DNA of 64,000 bases from Hysterium pulicare CBS 123377 (GCA_000467715.1 AJFK01000534.1:1-64000); one strand, 5' to 3'. Shown: positions 33,024 to 45,245, numbered from the stretch's first letter. Program-made: numbers and translations. Notes: generated from the sequence alone by a model not told the origin.

Positions 33024-34832
33024 ATGGGGAAGTCACGTCTCAATTCCGTTTTTCTCCTTTCTTCGTTTCTCCTTGACCTCGCTCTCGCGGCTCCAGATGT
33101 GCCCAGGCCGCGAGGTGTAGGCCCAGATTGTGCGTTTCCATCCCATCTCTATCCCTCCTCTGGAGCTTGGAAGAACTAACTAGAATTCAAAAGTTGCGAA
33201 ATTCTATAAGGATCCTGAATCCTTCACCTGCATTTCGAATCCCTCGATCAAACTCTCAACCTCCCGTCTTAATGACGACTACTGCGATTGCCCCGATGGC
33301 TCCGACGAGCCTGGCACCTCTGCGTGCTCGTACATGTCCCCCCTCTCGCCGCCCTCACCTTCGGAAATGACAGTTGGGTCTTTCAATGAGACATTGTCGT
33401 TGCCGGGTTACTATTGCAAGAACAAGGGACATATGCCTAGCTACGTCCCATTCACGAATGTTAATGATGGAGTTTGTGATTATGAACTCTGCTGTGATGG
33501 TAGTGACGAATGGGAAGGTGTCGGCGGCATTAAATGTGAGGATCGCTGTGCGAAGATCGGAAAAGAGTGGAAGAAGCACGACGAGCAGAGACAGAAGTCT
33601 CTGGGAGCTGCAACCAAGCGGAGGAAAGAGCTCATAGCTGAAGCGGCGAGGCTAAAAAGGGAGGTGCAGGATAGGATCCAAACTCTGGGTACGCAAATTG
33701 AGGGGGCGCAAATCAAAGTGCAGAACCTAGAGAAAGAAGTAGCCGATGTTGAGAGGAAAGAGAAGGGCAAGGTTGTCAGGGGTGCTGGTGCTGGGGGCAA
33801 GATCACTGTCTTGGCCTCTTTGGCCAAGGATAGGATCGGTGAGTTGGTCAAGAATCTGGGGAGGGTTAGAGATGAGCGGGATGCTGCGAAGGCAAGGCTT
33901 CAGGAACTTGAGGAGATCATGTCACGGTTCAAAGAGGAGTACAACCCCAACTTCAACGATGAAGGTGTCAAGAGGGCCGTCAAGGCTTGGGAGGACTATG
34001 CTGCTCAGGACAAAGCCGCAGATTCGAATGAAGCTCAAGACAGGGACCTTGACGAGATCTTGAAGTCTGACTCTGAGAATGGGATCAACTGGGAAGAATA
34101 CGAGAACACATCGGAGAGTGATGTGGACGTTTGTAAGTTCACGTGATGCATTTCTTTCCTGGATCTGCTGACAGGATTATAGTGTATAAATTTGAAGAAT
34201 ATCTACCTGGGCCAGTAAGGGATTGGGTTGACCAAAAGTTGCGTGATCTTCGAGTCATACTAATAGAGAATGGCATCCTCGCCGACCCACACTCGGATTC
34301 TCCCGAGTCGAAGGCTGTTCAAGACGCTCGTCAGCAGCTGAACGCCGCGAAGCAAGAACTCGAGAATGACCGTAATGAGCTCAAGTCACACCAGGAAGAC
34401 CTTGACAAGGAATACGGTCCTGATCATGTCTTCCGTGCTCTCAAGGTTCAATGCATCGAGAAAGATTCTGGCGAGTACACGTATGAGCTCTGCTGGATGG
34501 ATAGAACCACCCAAAAGCCTAAGAAGGGTGGAGGTCACACTGGCATGGGTAACTTTGCACGTATCGATAAAATCGTTGTAGATGAAGATCTCCCTCCGGA
34601 CGGCAAAGGGTTGGGGTCAGGTGAACGCTATGCTATGAGATATGACAACGGACAGCATTGCTGGAATGGTCCGAATAGGGAGACTCACGTCATCCTGGCT
34701 TGTGCGGAAAAAGACGAGATCTGGAAGATTGTGGAAGAGGAGAAATGCATTTACAGAATGGAGGTCGGCACGCCGGCCGTATGTGAGACGGCATCAAACG
34801 GCAAACCAGGTTCGGTGAGGGACGAGTTGTAA
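33024..34832 (+). CDS. gtb1: Glucosidase II beta subunit (PRKCSH-like)
   Basis: Three exons: 33024-33129, 33194-34132 and 34183-34832; 564 residues. A signal peptide (VFLLSSFLLDLALAAP) is followed by RPRGVGPDFAKFYKDPESF across the first junction. Two LDL-receptor class A type modules, CDCPDGSDE near residue 68 and CDYELCCDGSDEW near 129, are followed by a Lys/Glu-rich coiled coil (about 160-260), an acidic segment, and a second coiled coil and the MRH (mannose 6-phosphate receptor homology) domain from about 437 to 545 with its Cys and Tyr residues. The last four residues are RDEL, an HDEL/KDEL-type ER-retention signal. The beta subunit binds N-glycan mannose and keeps the catalytic alpha subunit in the ER, where the dimer trims glucose in glycoprotein quality control. 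Confidence 0.92.
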
Positions 34833-37800
34833 AATAAGATTTTAGATGCGCTGATCAAATCGATCGGGATCGTCGATGGCAGCCGGTTTGCCGTTTGGAA
34901 GATGAGACTGCTTCGTTCGTGAATTCTTGAATCAGGAAGAAAACAACATGAATAATATGCACACCGGACCGTAGTCCGCTCTTGTCTCTCTAGCATCGGT
35001 GTGAGGAATGGTTCCGTTAGAGCTTTTCGAACGGCTCCCCTTTCACGCGCCGTGCTCGACAACCTACGCGAGGTGAAAGTTGGAAATGGTGGAGTACCAT
35101 CACGATCGAAATGACGGTGTTATCGCAGCTTGCGTGTACCAAACCGTAACGCTCTTGGGTATGAGATATCTGCTAGAATGTGCCTTTGACGAGGAGCTAT
35201 TATTTCGGGAAGAAGACCGCCTGTTTGTCATTGACGGAAAAAGCAAGCCTTCCAAATTCATATATTGGGGATTTGCTAGCGCTTCGTCATCTCTTTTGAT
35301 ATGAAGTAGACTGCAGGTGAAACCGCTATCGAATTAAGCTTGGAATTCGACTCCACAAGGCTGCTGACCCGAGAACCTGGCTTGTAAAACACGTCTGCGT
35401 ACCTTCTATTTCGAAAGTGTGAGGTGTTCCCGGTCTTCAAACCATTGTGGATATTGAATCTTTAACAGCTTCAAAGGGCGCTACCAAGACACATATCAAT
35501 ATATCGATATGCCCCTTGAGGGTCGTGGTGTGATACAATGGCTGAAGAGACGTTACATAGACCTCGGCACCTGTCCGATGCCAAGGTTGAATAATGGCGA
35601 AATGCATTTCACCTCGTGTGCACCACGCTCCTGGTCGCGTGTTTTGTTGTTTGTATCATGGTCCACAGACCTGAACGCGAACCTGGTGCGAACACGCCGC
35701 GTGTTTTTGGTAGCGAACATGGGAACGGTATGACGGTGGTGGGAAGTGGCGCAAGAGACTACTGTACTCTTGCCTCGTGATGAGCCGCAAGATCCTGGAC
35801 CAATTTTACTTCAGTGTTTCCTGAGAGTGATCGTCATTACAGTAGTCTCCTGCATGGCGGGAGGGGAAATCCTTCCTTTGCGTGCTATCTAAGGAGCATG
35901 GATTAGAAATGGCTTTCGCTGATGCTGGAGCTAAAAGAAGAATTAGTGCTTTGTAGTATGAACGATAGGAATGGATGTCTGAATGAGACGGGCAGCATGT
36001 TCCGTAGAAGCAGGATGATGGGTACAAGGTGGGAGGGATTCGGCCAATTGGGCTCTTCAATCAACATTGTCAGCCCTGCCCAAGTGCCATTCCTGGGCCT
36101 CGATTACAAAAACTCTAATGACCTCGGTATCAAGGTTTGCGTGTAAGTTCGGCTCTTGGTTATTGTTGTGTATAGCATCCAGTACTTGAGAGGCGTAATC
36201 TGAAGCAGCCTCTGCTGTTCGGCCCTGCGTCTGAACGGAGTGCATTGTGATTCGAGATGCCGCGTGCAGAAGAGCAATGCTCGAGACACAGCCAGGATTT
36301 GCCTGCGCAACGAAGCAGTGGCGACGTGCGTGATCTTCAGGCACAGCCAGAGCGGCATTCGCTGCTCGTTGGACAACGCGCTCTTGCACCATCTCGTTCT
36401 TTGTTACTCCAACAAAGTGCAGAGACACGGAGGGTGAAAACGATTCGGCCTGGTGGTGGCGGCCCAGCAACGTCTTCCCCAAGCGATAGCGTGGAGCAGA
36501 ATCTCAGACAGGAGACAGGCAGTTAGCGTCTGTTGGCTCTGCTAGCCAGGGGGAAGGCTGCCGAAGCTTTCCCCAGGGAAGACTGGGCAATGCCTGGCAA
36601 TGTCGAGCACCCACACCCATCCCATCATAGTGGGACGACAGTGCGAGTCTACATGATTGGAGTCGCTTGGGGAGTTTCGCCCTGCAGTTCCGCAGCCTTC
36701 ATGCAGCTTGCCAATGCCAGATGGCCGGCGTTTGGATGAAGACCTGTCCTCCAAGCTCGAGTGCATCATGCAAGCGCCAGCACCCATTGCGTTCTGATGC
36801 TCTCTGCAATGGCAATTATTGATGAATGAGCTCGCTCGTGATGCTGATTGTTTCACGACATAGATGGCTTCCTTCGCATGGCTGGAAATAAGCTGGACGC
36901 GATCTGGAAGGCTGCGGCCGGTTGAGGCGTTTCCCGGCAGTGGCACCGTGTAGATGGATGCAGCGTCGTGGGGTGAGGAAGCTCCTTTTTTGCTTCAGTG
37001 CGTTGAAGGCCGGCTTCCTTGCGGCAAGGAGTGTTGGGTTGAAGACATCGCTCTCCCATCTTATTTGTGCCTTTGTCGTCGCCGGTGGCACTCGACGAGG
37101 GGCCAACTGTTGGAGGTTCATCGGATGAATGAGTCGTGGCATCCAGTGATTCCCTGGCAGAGCAGCGTGCGATGTTGCTGGAGAGTCGCCCTGCGCAAGG
37201 TTCAACGGCTTCTGTAGCAGCCGAAGCAAAAGCTCCGCCAGGCACGGCCGACGGTCGTTGCACCTGCAGCGTCTGCTCGCTAGCGCATCGTGATGATTGT
37301 TCGACAACGCTTCCAAAATCCATGCGACGATGGAAGTTTAGGGGCGCTGCCTGTTCTGCTCGACGCCGCCAGATTGAACTGACCAGGCCAGGCCAGGGCG
37401 GGCCAGCGATCACCGTGCCGTGCTGGGCGTGCCTTGACTCCCCTTCCTCAGCTTGCCCGCTGCGGGTTTGGGCGTCAAGCGGAGATTACCTGCCAGCCGG
37501 CGTGAATTTGACTTCCCTGCCATTCCTTCGCCCAACCAGCAACCCTCTCCCTCACGTGTTTTTCCGCGCGACCCCCCAGCATCTGCTCCCTCCACCCTCC
37601 ACCCTCCCGCTGCTGGCCTTGTGCAGTCACTCCCTTAGAGATCTTCATTCCTTTCCTTCGCCAACTGCAGTCGACTGCAATTGTCGCGCGCTGGCGTCCA
37701 GTTTGGTCACTCTCTCAACTCTGCTATCCAGCAGCCTACGTTCGTTACCACTATCCACTCTTCCGTTCGTCCTGCTCAATTCTCAATCAACGCACCGACC

Positions 37801-38329
37801 CCTCGAGACACTCACTCCTGGATCTGGCTTGGCTGTCACCCATTCCCTTGTCGATACGCCTACCACTTCACGGTTAAACACCGTTTCCTCGTTCTTCATT
37901 CCTCGTCGATTTTGATAACAGACCTCCAAAACATACAACCGACTCCCACCGACACGCTTTGCCATTGCATGGAGCTCGTACCTACTGCCGTCAACCAAAG
38001 CGTCCCAATAATTCCTACTGCCGAACGACTTTCGCAAGAATAACTTCACACAGCGTGTTAATTGTGCCTGCCACGGATATCTTGTACCCTTTGAAGTCTA
38101 TCTATCTTACGTAGGCGGTAAGAAAAGACGTAGCTACCCGCGCAAGGCCCACATTGCTCACATTCCTATCAGATAGGGGACCACCACGCACAATTCCTCC
38201 GCACATCGATCAAGACAACGATTCCCAACCTGGAGCCGCATCACTTTGACAGCTCATCACAAACGAGCGGTGAAGGCTCTGTTGGATGACATTGGCCTCA
38301 CTATAAAGGCCCCTTTACCTTGATAATCT
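34833..38329. other. 3.5 kb without a recognisable gene, GC-rich in its right half
   Basis: The first part (to about 36000) has only short frames. From about 36050 to 37900 several long overlapping open frames occur on both strands (141-259 codons), but they have no introns, no motifs and low-complexity Ser/Pro/Leu-rich products, as expected from GC- and C/T-rich sequence. 37500-38300 is strongly pyrimidine-rich on the plus strand, typical of a long fungal 5' leader. A CACGTG-core word lies near 37552 and CACTATAAAGG at about 38299. I take this as promoter plus leader of the gene at 38439, with a non-coding RNA possible. Confidence 0.45.
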
Positions 38330-38432
38330 GTAAGACGAAACCCGCAACATGTGCTGGTCATCTGCGGCCTCGGGCAAGCGCTCGGCGCATGAGCGAGTCT
38401 CGGACCAATTCTCTCTGACTAACTTATATCAG
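38330..38432 (+). other. Predicted 5' leader intron
   Basis: The donor CT|GTAAGA at 38330, a branch-like GACTAAC at about 38418 and the acceptor TTATATCAG at 38432 lie just before the ATG at 38439. If spliced, the in-frame ATG at 38349 is inside the intron and cannot be the start. Confidence 0.55.
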
Positions 38433-38438
38433 GCCATC

Positions 38439-41400
38439 ATGAACCGTTTTCTCACACGGAGGAAGGACAGAGTCGTCCATGATGACAGTCCCTCGTCTCT
38501 TGCGACTTCTGGCACCAAGAAGAATAAAAAGGGGAAGAAGGGCCAGCCAGAACCAAAGATTGAGATGGACTTGTCAACTGCGCTTCCGTCGACTAATGAC
38601 TTCCGTACCAGTTTGATCATGCCCACTTTGTCAAGTCGATTTAGCATGTTAAGAGAACAAGATGACCCGAACTCAAAGCTTGGCAAAGCCAGTGACGATT
38701 CTGTTTTGCAACCGAAACGGCAATCCCGCCTCCATGAATTCGGTTTCATACCCGGAGGACTTGCTGATATAGCCGAAGTTTCTTCGCTAAACGGGTCAAT
38801 TCGACCTCCCTTTGCGAAGGAACGACAGAATTCATTCGATAGCTATGGAACAGAAGATGACGGTAACAATGGAAGTGTTATGAGCAGAGCAAGACCAGGA
38901 GAAGGAAATGTGCTGTTTGGTGGGCGTCAGAAAATCTACAAGATTGCGGCTTCTGGCTCCTCGAAGAGCTTGGGAAAGGCTCTCTACGAGGACGATGTCA
39001 GCACGTCGACTTTCCAGAAACTCCGTCAACAAGAAAAAGAGAGGGAAAGGCAGTTGCAGGAACTGCGAAATCAGGAGACTATAAGCGAGGCTCACCAACC
39101 GGAGCCTTCCAGCCCAGCTAAAGACCTGTCATACTCGCCCTCCATATCTAGCTTCACCCGCAGACGAGAAACCTCATCCTCGACCAATTCTGGATCAGCG
39201 AACACCCGATCTTCAACTGCTGCCACGTCCATCGCTTCTCAAGGTGCCAACTCCGTTCCAGCATCCTCGCCTGCACTACCGAACGCATCATCTGCCACGC
39301 CACCACCTTCTGAGCTTAACCGCTCTACAACCAAGGCAAGGAGACTCTATGACCAGGGTCTGGATCACCATATTCAAGAACAACAATCATCCGCCATGAA
39401 CCGACTGAATTCCATTCAAAGAAACCGTGCTCCCACAGGCCGATCAACACCTCCGTTTCTTCCTCAAAACAGGAGCGCGACGAGTTTGAATGATCGCTCC
39501 AACCGAACTGGCCAACTCCGCACTGATAGCCCTACGCCAGCCAACAATTCTGCAGGTGCCAATATCAATAGGAAGGATTCACAGTCTGCAAGCTCAAGCC
39601 CAATCGTATCACGACCTCAATCTCCTCCACTGAGTCCTCTAGGCAGTGACAGCGAAGAAGCACATGCGCTCCACTCGGCGCTACAACCCAACGATCGTGG
39701 CAAAGCGACTGCGATGGGCGCATTCAATAAGCCAAAACAACCATTCGATGAGCAGCAATACGCCCAGCGTCTGAAGCAGATGCAGCAGGGGAGGGAAAGC
39801 CCGGTGCCAAGACAGGACAGGCCTCCGAAACCCACGTTGCGCGAGCGTGCTGAGCTAGAACAACGCAAACGAGCCGAAGCCGGCATGGCAGAACGTCTGA
39901 GATCCAATTCATCCGCAGAGAAACAGGCACCGTCTGCCTTCTCAGTGTTCCAGAATGCTGCTAATCAGATGAGGACTGCACCCTCTCCACCCAAGCCGAA
40001 GCCACAGCCCCGAGTGCAACCGCAACAACACTTGCAGTCACCTGACTCTGTGCAAGGAACTACCTTCTTTGCTTCTCCTGGCGACAGCAGCGACGAGGAC
40101 AGCGCTCCACACCCTCGTGTTTTGAAAGCCTCGGAACTAGATCGCCGGCTTGAAGCAATTCCCAATTCGGCTAGACATGCTCCGCCCATTCTTGAACACC
40201 CAGCTCTGCGCTCTCGAGCAAATTCAGAGGAGAAGACGGCAAGCGAGCATGTCAGCCCACCTCTCCCATCCTCAGATGGATTGCTTCGAGTTGATGCCCC
40301 GGGAAAGCGCGCTTCCGTCGGCACTGTTGTCAAATTAGGTGACAACGAGGTTGACTCTCCCACCCTTGGTCCCAACAATGGTGGGCTGGGTGGCCTCATA
40401 AGGCAACATTTACGCAACCCAAGCTCCGTTTCATCTGATTACGGGGAGACAGTTCCCGCCGCTCCATTGTCTTTGCAGACTCAAGATGTGGGGTTCCGAC
40501 GCCGCCAACCTGCTTCTGAGTCCGATACACCTGCACATTCCAGTTATAGTCACTCAAATCCTTGGGATTTAGAAGACCTTGATGGAGCATATTATGGGGA
40601 GGCTGATAGCATCAGCTCTACAAGTCCAACAGATCCGCACAGACCGAAGCCGCTCGTCGTGAATGGTACGACGCCCTTTCAGAATTTCCAGTCAAGAGAT
40701 CGAAGTGCTTCGCAAGATGATAATGCACCTCATTGGGAAAAGGAACTCAGAGGGAAACATCAGCGAGGCGGCAGTACCGAAACGCAACAGGACCGAGAGG
40801 CTTTTCAAAGAGAGTTAGCTCAACGTCAACGTGCCATTCAAGAGAGCCTTAGAAGCAAAGTTGGTTCTGAGAATACCAGCAGATCAGCAAGTCCTGCACC
40901 CACACCGGGAAGCTTCAAGACTGCTTTAGGCATGCTTCGATCGAAATCCAGCCGCGATTCATTTGCTACCGGCGAGAGTATCAAGCCACAGGAGCCTTCG
41001 GCCAAAGCAATGAGAATGCTCGGTCTTAGTGGAGGGTCTGCAAACGCGAGCAGCACCTCTCTAGCGACGTCAGGTGACCGTTTCTATGGAAGTGACAATT
41101 GGCGTTCTGAAGAGGACCGCATCGGACAGCGGGCTCCATCACGAATGAGACCTGCGCGAGTACTTGGACAGAGCGAGCAAGATGCCCGACGAGAACTCGA
41201 GCAAAGACTGCACCGCGCTGCAGGGGAAGATGCAGGTCGAGACCCTCGATCAACGAAAGGAAGATCTCCGCCAGCTTCCAGCAGAAGTTCCACAAGGAAT
41301 CGCTCAAGCTCGGAGGTTTCGTCTGGACGTTCCCGCAGTCGGTCTGGGCGGTATCGAGATGACCTAGAGAAAGCCATGGTGGAAGGCAGCTCTCATGTCT

Positions 41401-42263
41401 ATCCCCCAAATCCATCCCCCTCCGTCTCTGGGTACTCGAGCACTCCGACTCACCAATCACCTGAACTTCAAATGGAGGTTTCTCAGCCAGGAAGAATGCG
41501 TAGCAACAGTAGGTCTGCCGCTGCGAGCTATTTTGATTCGAAATCCCTCCATCCAATCCACACTGGTCACGGCCCGATGCCTGTGGCATCACCACGTCTA
41601 TCCCCTGCGGCTAGTAGTCCGAAGCCAGGGTTCTCTCCAGGTTTGCCATTGTCGCCTAGACCATCACCTGGCGCTCCAAGCCCTGGATTGAACTCTCTTC
41701 GACCACAAAACTCCCCTGTACCTCCATTTGCTGCTCCCTTCTCAGCAAACTCAACGCCGCCTCTATCGGCTGCTACTACACCTATTGCAACCACTTTCAG
41801 TAATAGTAGCACTACGTCTCTTGCTAAGTCGGGAACGCGCAAGAAGTCCGTTAATAAATCAGAAATATCTGACCCGGTCTTCATCTCGGCAACTTCGGTA
41901 ATGGATACGGTCGATCTCCCTCCCGGAGCATCACTCAAGAATGGCATGGACTTGCCTCCACCGCCAGTTCCACCCATCAATCCGTTGAGGCGTCGATTTG
42001 GATTCGGTCGATCTGAAAGCCCTGACTTATCTGTCCAACCACCGCACCCACCTTTTGCGGAGGCACAGAGGACCAATTCTGCAGACGATATCAGGAATCA
42101 TTCTACTCAATCGCGAGGACTGCGGAAAATATCTAGCGAGGGACGAAACCTCCATGCTCAAGCACAGGCGCCCGTCACCGCTAGTCCAGCCATGCCTCCG
42201 AACAACTTTGCCAGTGTCAACGGCTCACCCCCACGACCATTCGCCGATGGAGGCATGTTCTAA
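38439..42263 (+). CDS. Large disordered conserved fungal protein
   Basis: Single coding exon of 1274 residues from the start MNRFLTRRKDRVVHDD, chosen because a leader intron seems to end at 38432; an in-frame ATG at 38349 would add 30 residues. The N-terminal 150 residues are the best-structured part (DLSTALPSTNDFRTSLIMP, SRLHEFGFIPGGLADIAEV, GSIRPPFAKERQNSFD). A short charged coiled coil follows (QKLRQQEKERERQLQELRNQ), then long Ser/Pro/Gln/Arg-rich segments, with a Pro/Ser-rich part near the C terminus (SPGLPLSPRPSPGAPSPGL). No catalytic domain is seen. It resembles uncharacterised Pezizomycotina proteins; many SP/TP sites suggest phosphorylation. Function unknown. Confidence 0.8.
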   Translation: MNRFLTRRKDRVVHDDSPSSLATSGTKKNKKGKKGQPEPKIEMDLSTALPSTNDFRTSLIMPTLSSRFSMLREQDDPNSKLGKASDDSVLQPKRQSRLHEFGFIPGGLADIAEVSSLNGSIRPPFAKERQNSFDSYGTEDDGNNGSVMSRARPGEGNVLFGGRQKIYKIAASGSSKSLGKALYEDDVSTSTFQKLRQQEKERERQLQELRNQETISEAHQPEPSSPAKDLSYSPSISSFTRRRETSSSTNSGSANTRSSTAATSIASQGANSVPASSPALPNASSATPPPSELNRSTTKARRLYDQGLDHHIQEQQSSAMNRLNSIQRNRAPTGRSTPPFLPQNRSATSLNDRSNRTGQLRTDSPTPANNSAGANINRKDSQSASSSPIVSRPQSPPLSPLGSDSEEAHALHSALQPNDRGKATAMGAFNKPKQPFDEQQYAQRLKQMQQGRESPVPRQDRPPKPTLRERAELEQRKRAEAGMAERLRSNSSAEKQAPSAFSVFQNAANQMRTAPSPPKPKPQPRVQPQQHLQSPDSVQGTTFFASPGDSSDEDSAPHPRVLKASELDRRLEAIPNSARHAPPILEHPALRSRANSEEKTASEHVSPPLPSSDGLLRVDAPGKRASVGTVVKLGDNEVDSPTLGPNNGGLGGLIRQHLRNPSSVSSDYGETVPAAPLSLQTQDVGFRRRQPASESDTPAHSSYSHSNPWDLEDLDGAYYGEADSISSTSPTDPHRPKPLVVNGTTPFQNFQSRDRSASQDDNAPHWEKELRGKHQRGGSTETQQDREAFQRELAQRQRAIQESLRSKVGSENTSRSASPAPTPGSFKTALGMLRSKSSRDSFATGESIKPQEPSAKAMRMLGLSGGSANASSTSLATSGDRFYGSDNWRSEEDRIGQRAPSRMRPARVLGQSEQDARRELEQRLHRAAGEDAGRDPRSTKGRSPPASSRSSTRNRSSSEVSSGRSRSRSGRYRDDLEKAMVEGSSHVYPPNPSPSVSGYSSTPTHQSPELQMEVSQPGRMRSNSRSAAASYFDSKSLHPIHTGHGPMPVASPRLSPAASSPKPGFSPGLPLSPRPSPGAPSPGLNSLRPQNSPVPPFAAPFSANSTPPLSAATTPIATTFSNSSTTSLAKSGTRKKSVNKSEISDPVFISATSVMDTVDLPPGASLKNGMDLPPPPVPPINPLRRRFGFGRSESPDLSVQPPHPPFAEAQRTNSADDIRNHSTQSRGLRKISSEGRNLHAQAQAPVTASPAMPPNNFASVNGSPPRPFADGGMF

Positions 42264-44626
42264 TCCGGCTATGCCTGACCGTCACCTCCTTTTCTGTTTT
42301 CAGATACTTGTAGGGCAGTATACGGCGTTTTTATGTCATCTGAACACATTGGTATGTGGAGCCAGCTGGATTGGAATTCCGCTTCTGGCTATTTGGCGCA
42401 GTGGGCAACAAAAGCAACCTGCGAACTCATCCATTTCTTTTCATCCAGCGGTTATGTTCAAAGTACACAATTTACGACTTTCCTATCAGGCTGTCTACCT
42501 TGCTCTCTATATCAAGACCCTTTTTCTCTAAGTTTGTGTTTGCCTCCGCGCTATACCTTCTTGTTCTCTTTTGATGCAGACTTTACTAGGGAAACGGCGA
42601 ATGGGTGATTGGTGTGGGGTTTGGCATGGGAAATGAAAGAGGCAGATTCCCTCCTTTTCAAGGTCGCACTTCCTTCGACGGGCAAACACGTTTTGGGAGC
42701 ACCTGGCTAGCATATAGCAGGTCTGTATGTTTTTTATTATCCTGCGCCTTTCTTCTTCTCAAACGCGCTTTGGTTTTCTTGGTGGAAACCGGAATTGCTT
42801 GCCCAAAGTTTATGGAAGTGTGAGTGGTTGTCGCAATGCGCATAATGGAAGGAAGGGATGTCTCTCGAGGGAATACAAAAGTGAGAGATGGCGGATTACC
42901 TGTACTACTACTACCATGCAAAGCTAGTGTATCGAAAGTGTAACTTGTAAAGCGTAAGACATAGTATTCTGAATACTTCCATTAATGGTGAATCGTGCGC
43001 GCGCTATCGTGTCTATCTATGCTTCTCTTCATTTTCGCATGGCGAAAGACGATAGCGATTCTTGCTTATGATAACTGCTCGTCTCTAAGTTTGAGAGGTG
43101 AGACGTAGGACAGCGACGGGTAAAGTCTTGAATCTTAAAACCAATGTTAAGACTTGAGAGCCACGCAATCACTGCTGCCAAGGCTGTCGCATTGCCGCCA
43201 TGAGATATCGAGAACGGAGTATCGTTTTGTTTTGTTCTCGGTTTCCATGCTCGCAGCCTCTCCGATAACTTAACTACAGATTTATGATTCACGAAAATGC
43301 CACGCGCGCAAGGGATGCAAATTTCCCTGCCCGCGCAACCATGTGTAGCCAGCCGTCCTCTGGCAAAAAACGCTTTCTTCTTTTCACCCGCTTCCACCAA
43401 TAACAGCCTTGCCCATACTCACCTCCAACTCATGCAAGGTTCGGTCGCGAATCAACGGCCAGCGCAACATGGAGCAGAGAACGACGATTCTGGTTGGACG
43501 CCCTGCAAAAAGCCAAAAATCGAGGAGAGAGAGCTTGGCGGGTTAGTACTTTTGTTCGGACTACTGGCAGCTGAGCCTGTTGGTTGGAGAAACGGGCACG
43601 GGCAAGTTTAACCTTATCCATAGTTGCCCCTGATTTACGACGCTAATGCAAGGGGGGATTGGGCTGAAACCAGTGCGCCGGGAGCCAGATCCAACGCGTG
43701 GGATTTCATTGGCGGTCTGTGCTTTTGCTTGAGCCGCTGCGGGATGGGGTGAAATGGGGGAAATTTGGGACGCATGGCCACCATCATTGGTGCTATATAA
43801 TTTCGTATTGGGCGGTAGCTGAAATACCTCGATGATGGTATGTCATGCATGTAGGTGAGGATCGCTCTTAAAACCCCTTGGGATAGTAGTACCAAGTCAG
43901 TTCCGGAAGCAAGTAAAACGAAGCAAAGCAAAACACTCGGTACCGAAAGAACATAGAACAACATACACATCCCATCTCAACCCAAAACCAGACCTACATA
44001 GAACTTTGGTACGATTGAAACAGAATTGGCCTCGAAGTACGAGGTCGAAACCGTACGCTCCCATGGTTCGTAAACTTTTAGAGAAACACGAAGCCTCTCA
44101 GCACGAATCCGATTCAGGTAACCTACATTAACGAATCAGGTGGCAGTATGACGGGTTGTAGACGGCCAGCCAGCCCGTCAGACGTTCCTTTTTCCGAAGG
44201 CGTAGCTGAGCTCTTGACGTGAATGTTATTATGCCCCTCAGTTCCTTTCCTTTGACCTGGCGTTAGACCTTATTATCGATATACTTGAATCTTTGGAGTC
44301 TTCTTTTAGTATGTCTAGCTACCTTGAGACCCGAACTCGTCTTCCATAGCATGACGGAACTGACTCCGGGCACCAGACATCCGACCACACCGCTCAGACT
44401 CTAAATTAGACTCTACCAAGCATAACACGACCAGTCTCTACTTATTTGATATTGGTTCGTCTAGACTCGACCAGAGACTTGTATAGCTGCGGCCATCCTC
44501 TTCACGAAGCTCGTTTACAAATCAAAGACTGGTTTAATATCATCTCTTCAAATCTACGTTTCCGGTTGTTTCAAAGAACCGTTGATTTACTTCACGACTG
44601 CCTTTTTCTTTGCCACGTTCACGTCT
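42264..44626. other. 2.4 kb intergenic
   Basis: 42264-42990 is T-rich, probably 3' UTR of the disordered protein gene. Short frames at 43029-43970 have no motif; GTGCTATATAATTTC near 43790 is TATA-like but no gene could be tied to it. The last 250 bases lead into the CFEM gene. Confidence 0.4.
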
Positions 44627-45245
44627 ATGAAGATGAAGTTCACCACTACCATCATCGCCTTCGTTGCTTCCGTTGCGCTTGTCAGTGCTCAAGACCTGAG
44701 TAGCATCCCAGCTTGCGCCGTAAGTCCAGCCCTGGTCTCTTGAAACCAGCTTCTCGTCCATTTGAATTGGATAGTCACCACATCTCTTGTTCTCCAGCCT
44801 CGGCTACCTCTCTGACCACAAAGAGTAACGAGACTGACATACCGAACCACAGATCCCCTGCTTCGCAGCCGCAATCCCCAATTCGGGCTGCAAAGTCAGC
44901 GACACAACTTGCCAATGCACAACCGGTAAAAACAGCATCACAGCCTCAGTAGCGCAATGCCTTCCCTCCAAATGCTCGACCGATGACCAGGCCAAGACTC
45001 TCCAGGCCTCCGAAGACATATGTGCGAAAGCAGGTGTGACGGTCGCTGTTTCTGTGTCTACCGCTTCCGCGACTGGATCTGCGACCGCGAAGAGCTCGGG
45101 AGCGAGCGCAAGTTTGACGGGATCGGCATCGACGAGTGCGAGTGCGAGTGCGGCGGCGCAGAGTGCGGGCGCCGCTGGAGAGATGAGAGGGAATTTGATG
45201 GGATTGAGTGCGGCGGTTCTGGGGGCTGCTGTTTTAGGATTTTGA
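44627..45245 (+). CDS. CFEM-domain protein, probably GPI-anchored
   Basis: Two exons, 44627-44719 and 44853-45245, giving 161 residues. Signal peptide KFTTTIIAFVASVALVSAQ, then a CFEM domain with the expected eight cysteines: IPACA and IPCF across the junction, SGCK, TCQCT, QCLP, SKCS and DICA. The rest is an Ala/Ser/Thr-rich stalk (residues about 90-140) and a hydrophobic C terminus (LMGLSAAVLGAAVLGF) of the GPI-signal type. CFEM proteins sit on the cell wall or membrane or are secreted; some bind heme or act in host interaction. The Asp that ligates heme iron in Candida members may be represented by KVSD, but this is not certain. ATG 44633 is an equally possible start. Confidence 0.85.

Noticed and set aside
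36057-37413. Open frames of 134-186 codons on the minus strand
   Set aside because: Mutually overlapping, GC-driven, no family motifs.
37136-37915. 259-codon open frame on the plus strand
   Set aside because: Starts without ATG, has a low-complexity Ser/Leu/Pro-rich product, overlaps other long frames in both strands and ends in a C/T-rich leader region; no motif or splice structure.
38349-38438. Earlier ATG for the disordered protein
   Set aside because: It lies between a good donor at 38330 and a branch site plus acceptor at 38432, so it is probably intronic.
41026-42076. 169- and 189-codon frames antisense to the disordered protein gene
   Set aside because: Composition shadows of a Ser/Pro-rich coding region; no motif.
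43790-43800. TATA-like TATATAAT
   Set aside because: No coding region could be linked to it on either strand.
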